64,000 bases of DNA from Acidobacteriota bacterium (lineage in GTDB: Bacteria; Acidobacteriota; Terriglobia; Terriglobales; Acidobacteriaceae), in NCBI GenBank assembly GCA_021792795.1, contig JAJYUB010000011.1, positions 1 through 64,000 on the forward strand. Reading direction: 5' to 3'. The stretch's first letter is position 1; each line of letters starts with the position of its first letter. This document shows, in pieces, positions 61,711-64,000 of the stretch. The notes under the pieces are model-generated. The model was not told where the DNA came from. It searched no databases and worked only from the letters and a program-made list of their open reading frames with translations. A program made the translations under genes and the position numbers.

Positions 61711-62465
61711 GCGATCACCCGCGCTTCGTCCCGCAACAACTGCACCAGCTCCGCGGCGGCGGCCGTCGCATCTTTGCCATCCAATATCTTGTGCAACCGC
61801 GCCTTCACCTGGATCTCCGCGCCGATAATTTTCAACTTGGGCTCGACATGGAACGATTCCATCGACTCGACGCGAAGCTCCTTCCTTTTTGCCCGCATAA
61901 TATTGGGCACCGTAGGATATCTCGGTTCATTCAGGCCCTGCTGCGTGGTGATGACTGCGGGAAGCTGCACAGAAAACATCTCGCTACCGTCCTCCGCATC
62001 GTGCCTGCCTGTCAGCGTCTGCCCGTGAATCTCCAAAGCGTTGACCCATGTCAACTGCGGCCACTGCAACCGTTCCGCGGTCGCCGCTCCCAGCGCATGG
62101 CTGTCCCAGTCCGCCTGCTGGCCGCCGCAGAAAATCAAGTCGACATTCTCCTGCTGCGCCACCTGCGCGGCCACTTTGCTCAACGCAATAGGGTCCAGCG
62201 CCAACTCCGTCATCACGTGGATGGCGCGGTCCGCTCCCATTGCCAAAACGGTGCGCAAGGCCTCCTGATTCCGCTCCGGGCCAACAGCCAGCGCCACCAC
62301 TTCCGCGTCGACTCCCGTTTCGCGAATGCGCAGCGCCTGCTCAACTCCGTACTCATCCATGGTGTCGACCACCAGCTTGCTGGCGCTCAAGTCCACCTCG
62401 CCGGCACGAATACGCACCGTCTCTTCCGCATCCAGCACCTGGCGAATTAGCGCCAATATCCGCAT
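61707..62465 (-). CDS. etfB: Electron transfer flavoprotein beta subunit
   Basis: A 252-residue EtfB. It begins [19 protein letters not shown], where the family normally starts; an ATG at 62492 (nine residues upstream) is also open. A TATAAA at 62501-62506 would suit a leaderless start at that upstream ATG. Signature blocks are [29 protein letters not shown] and [15 protein letters not shown] (AMP/FAD region). It is coupled to etfA and divergent from the acyl-CoA dehydrogenase across about 180 bp. Confidence 0.93.
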   Translation of the reverse strand: MRILALIRQVLDAEETVRIRAGEVDLSASKLVVDTMDEYGVEQALRIRETGVDAEVVALAVGPERNQEALRTVLAMGADRAIHVMTELALDPIALSKVAAQVAQQENVDLIFCGGQQADWDSHALGAATAERLQWPQLTWVNALEIHGQTLTGRHDAEDGSEMFSVQLPAVITTQQGLNEPRYPTVPNIMRAKRKELRVESMESFHVEPKLKIIGAEIQVKARLHKILDGKDATAAAAELVQLLRDEARVIA

Positions 62466-62641
62466 CGTCCCCGTCCATTTCACGTATCGCATTGCCGCAC
62501 TTTATACTGCAAGCTGCGGCCGAATCGTCTGGCAAGACCAGGTTCGACCGTCAGCTTTCACCGCGAAATAATTGACTGCGACAGCTTAATCTACCCTTCG
62601 ATAGCGTAGCTGCGCAACCCCCGGAATAGGTTTTCTGCCCG

Positions 62642-63817
62642 ATGGAAAAGATTGCTGCTACAGACGGCGTCAGAATGCCGCTCACATCCTTGAGTCACGA
62701 CGAGCAAATCCTGCGGGATTCGGTCCGCAAGTTTGCGCAAAACAAAATCGCCCCCTTGGTCCGCGAAATGGATGAGGCGCAGAAGGTACATCCTTCCCTG
62801 CTGCCGCAAATGTTCGAAATGGGCATTCTCGGCATGGAAACCCCGGAACAGTATGGAGGGTTCAGCGGATCTTTTCTGGAGTCCATTTTGGTGGTGGAAG
62901 AAATTTCTGCAGTCGATCCCGCGATCGGCGTCTTGGTGGACGTGCAGAATACCTTGACCGTCAACGCGCTGCTGCGTTGGGGCTCGGAGGAGCAAAAGGC
63001 AAAATATCTGCCGCGCACCAACACCGATACCATCTGTTCCTATGCCCTCAGCGAAGCCGGCTCGGGCTCAGACGCCTTCAGTCTCAAAGCCCATGCGCGG
63101 CCCGATGGCGATGCCTATGTGCTGAATGGCCGCAAGCTTTGGATTTCAAACGCCGCCGAGGCCGGCCTTTTCATCGTCTTCGCGACCGTCGACCCATCGG
63201 CCGGTTACAAGGGAATTACCGCATTTATTATCGAACGCGACACGCCCGGCTTTCAGGTCGGCAAAAAGGAAGACAAGCTGGGGATTCGCGCTTCTTCCAC
63301 CTGCGAGCTGCTGCTGGACGACTGTCGCCTGCCCGCAACCAGCGTCTTGGGCTTTCCTGGCAAAGGCTACAAAATCGCCATTGAAACATTGAACGAAGGG
63401 CGCATTGGGATCGCCGCGCAGATGCTGGGCCTGGCCCAGGGAGCATGGAACCACGCCGCCAGATACAGCCAGGAACGGCAACAATTCGGGAAGTCCATCG
63501 CAACATTCCAGGCGGTCCAGTTTACGCTGGCGGAGATGGCGACCGAAATTGAGGCGGCCCGGCTGATGGTCTACAATGCGGCGCGAATGCGAGATGCCGG
63601 CTTGAATTTTGTAAAAGAAGCCGCGATGGCAAAATATTTCGTGTCTACGGTCGCGGAACGAGTCGCCAGCCAGGCAGTGGAGATCTTTGGCGGGTACGGA
63701 TTTGTCAAAGACTATCCCGTAGAAAAACTGTATCGCGATGCCAAGATCGGAAAAATCTACGAGGGTACTTCGAACATGCAGCTGGCTACCATTTCCAAGC
63801 TGCTCCTCACCGGCTAA
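62642..63817 (+). CDS. Acyl-CoA dehydrogenase
   Basis: A 391-residue FAD-dependent acyl-CoA dehydrogenase of the short-/medium-chain type. Motifs: CSYALSEAGSGSDAFSLK (FAD/acyl contacts), ITAFIIERDTPGF, QERQQFGKSIATFQAVQF and the closing QAVEIFGGYGFVKDYPVEK with YEGTSNMQLATIS. The catalytic glutamate is normally placed near the end of the third domain and may be the Glu of KIYEGTSNMQ. It oxidises acyl-CoA to enoyl-CoA and passes electrons to EtfAB, whose genes are next to it and divergent. Chain length is unknown. Its stop overlaps the end of the convergent gene. Confidence 0.92.
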   Translation: MEKIAATDGVRMPLTSLSHDEQILRDSVRKFAQNKIAPLVREMDEAQKVHPSLLPQMFEMGILGMETPEQYGGFSGSFLESILVVEEISAVDPAIGVLVDVQNTLTVNALLRWGSEEQKAKYLPRTNTDTICSYALSEAGSGSDAFSLKAHARPDGDAYVLNGRKLWISNAAEAGLFIVFATVDPSAGYKGITAFIIERDTPGFQVGKKEDKLGIRASSTCELLLDDCRLPATSVLGFPGKGYKIAIETLNEGRIGIAAQMLGLAQGAWNHAARYSQERQQFGKSIATFQAVQFTLAEMATEIEAARLMVYNAARMRDAGLNFVKEAAMAKYFVSTVAERVASQAVEIFGGYGFVKDYPVEKLYRDAKIGKIYEGTSNMQLATISKLLLTG

Positions 63818-64000
63818 ACCGTGTACCGTCCGACTTCCGTCATCGCCATCGCGATTTTCCGGCCCAGCGCCACCGTATTTTCCGGCACATGCTTCGTCAA
63901 CCGGTGGAAAATCGCCATCCGCGTGCGCAGCATATCGCCTTCCGCCACTGCGCCAAGAATCCGCTCCGCGGACGTCTCTAGAATCCGGACCGAGCGGGCC
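63814..64000 (-). CDS. C-terminus of a second acyl-CoA dehydrogenase (partial)
   Basis: The last 62 codons of a minus-strand gene cut by the right window edge. It ends EGDMLRTRMAIFHRLTKHVP and NTVALGRKIAMAMTEVGRYTV, a pattern typical of the C-terminal part of FadE/long-chain acyl-CoA dehydrogenases (ELRTQLALLRRLTKY in relatives). The stop overlaps the end of the convergent acyl-CoA dehydrogenase by four bases. The start and the catalytic domain lie outside the window. Confidence 0.75.
   Translation of the reverse strand, partial: ARSVRILETSAERILGAVAEGDMLRTRMAIFHRLTKHVPENTVALGRKIAMAMTEVGRYTV

Overview
The window reads as a chromosomal segment of a Gram-negative, fairly GC-rich bacterium, most likely an Acidobacteriota (Terriglobia / Acidobacteriales type). 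This placement is inferred from gene content and style. It contains a BamD-like lipoprotein homologue with a long C-terminal extension, a shortened UvrC-like protein, an HME-type RND efflux operon next to an anonymous small membrane gene, a bactofilin, and palindromic intergenic repeats of a kind I recall from acidobacterial genomes. No 16S gene is present to confirm it. There is no phage, CRISPR array or intact insertion sequence.

Layout. From 290 to about 23630 nearly every gene is on the minus strand. A compact run valS-nadC-birA-coaX-unknown-rlmD-comEC (10395 to 290) joins translation, NAD/CoA/biotin cofactor metabolism, rRNA methylation and DNA uptake. Upstream of it lie a secreted esterase, a BamD-like gene, rpe, a membrane glycosyltransferase, a secreted S9 peptidase, a UvrC-like gene, a VOC protein, a FmdB-type zinc ribbon, serA and a class V aminotransferase. 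From 23.7 to 36.2 kb come yqeY, a MITE-like repeat element, RNase HI, an ECF sigma / zinc anti-sigma / PDZ group, an MFS carrier, a three-gene CusCBA-like efflux operon with a triple 11-bp direct repeat upstream, and three small unknown genes. From 36.5 to 49.07 kb are folD, coaE, an HtrA protease, a beta-barrel protein, RNase R, bactofilin, pirin, purL-purF-GNAT and a tRNA-Pro(CGG).

The accessory region is 49.07-57.6 kb, between tRNA-Pro and a sirtuin gene. It is a fucose utilisation cassette: an esterase remnant, rbsD/fucU, fucP (minus), a divergent LacI regulator, then a GH29 alpha-L-fucosidase, an aldo/keto reductase, a zinc alcohol/polyol dehydrogenase and a second, divergent FucU-like protein (plus). 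The classical fucose isomerase, kinase and aldolase are absent. The two oxidoreductases suggest a non-phosphorylating route, either oxidative or aldose-polyol-ketose. A 37-bp imperfect direct repeat flanks the four plus-strand catabolic genes, and a perfect 16-bp palindrome lies between fucP and lacI. This is the most interesting part of the window.

The right end (57.6-64 kb) holds a CobB-type sirtuin, a membrane FeS oxidoreductase with etfA and etfB, and two acyl-CoA dehydrogenases (the second cut by the window edge): an acyl-CoA oxidation / electron-transfer module.
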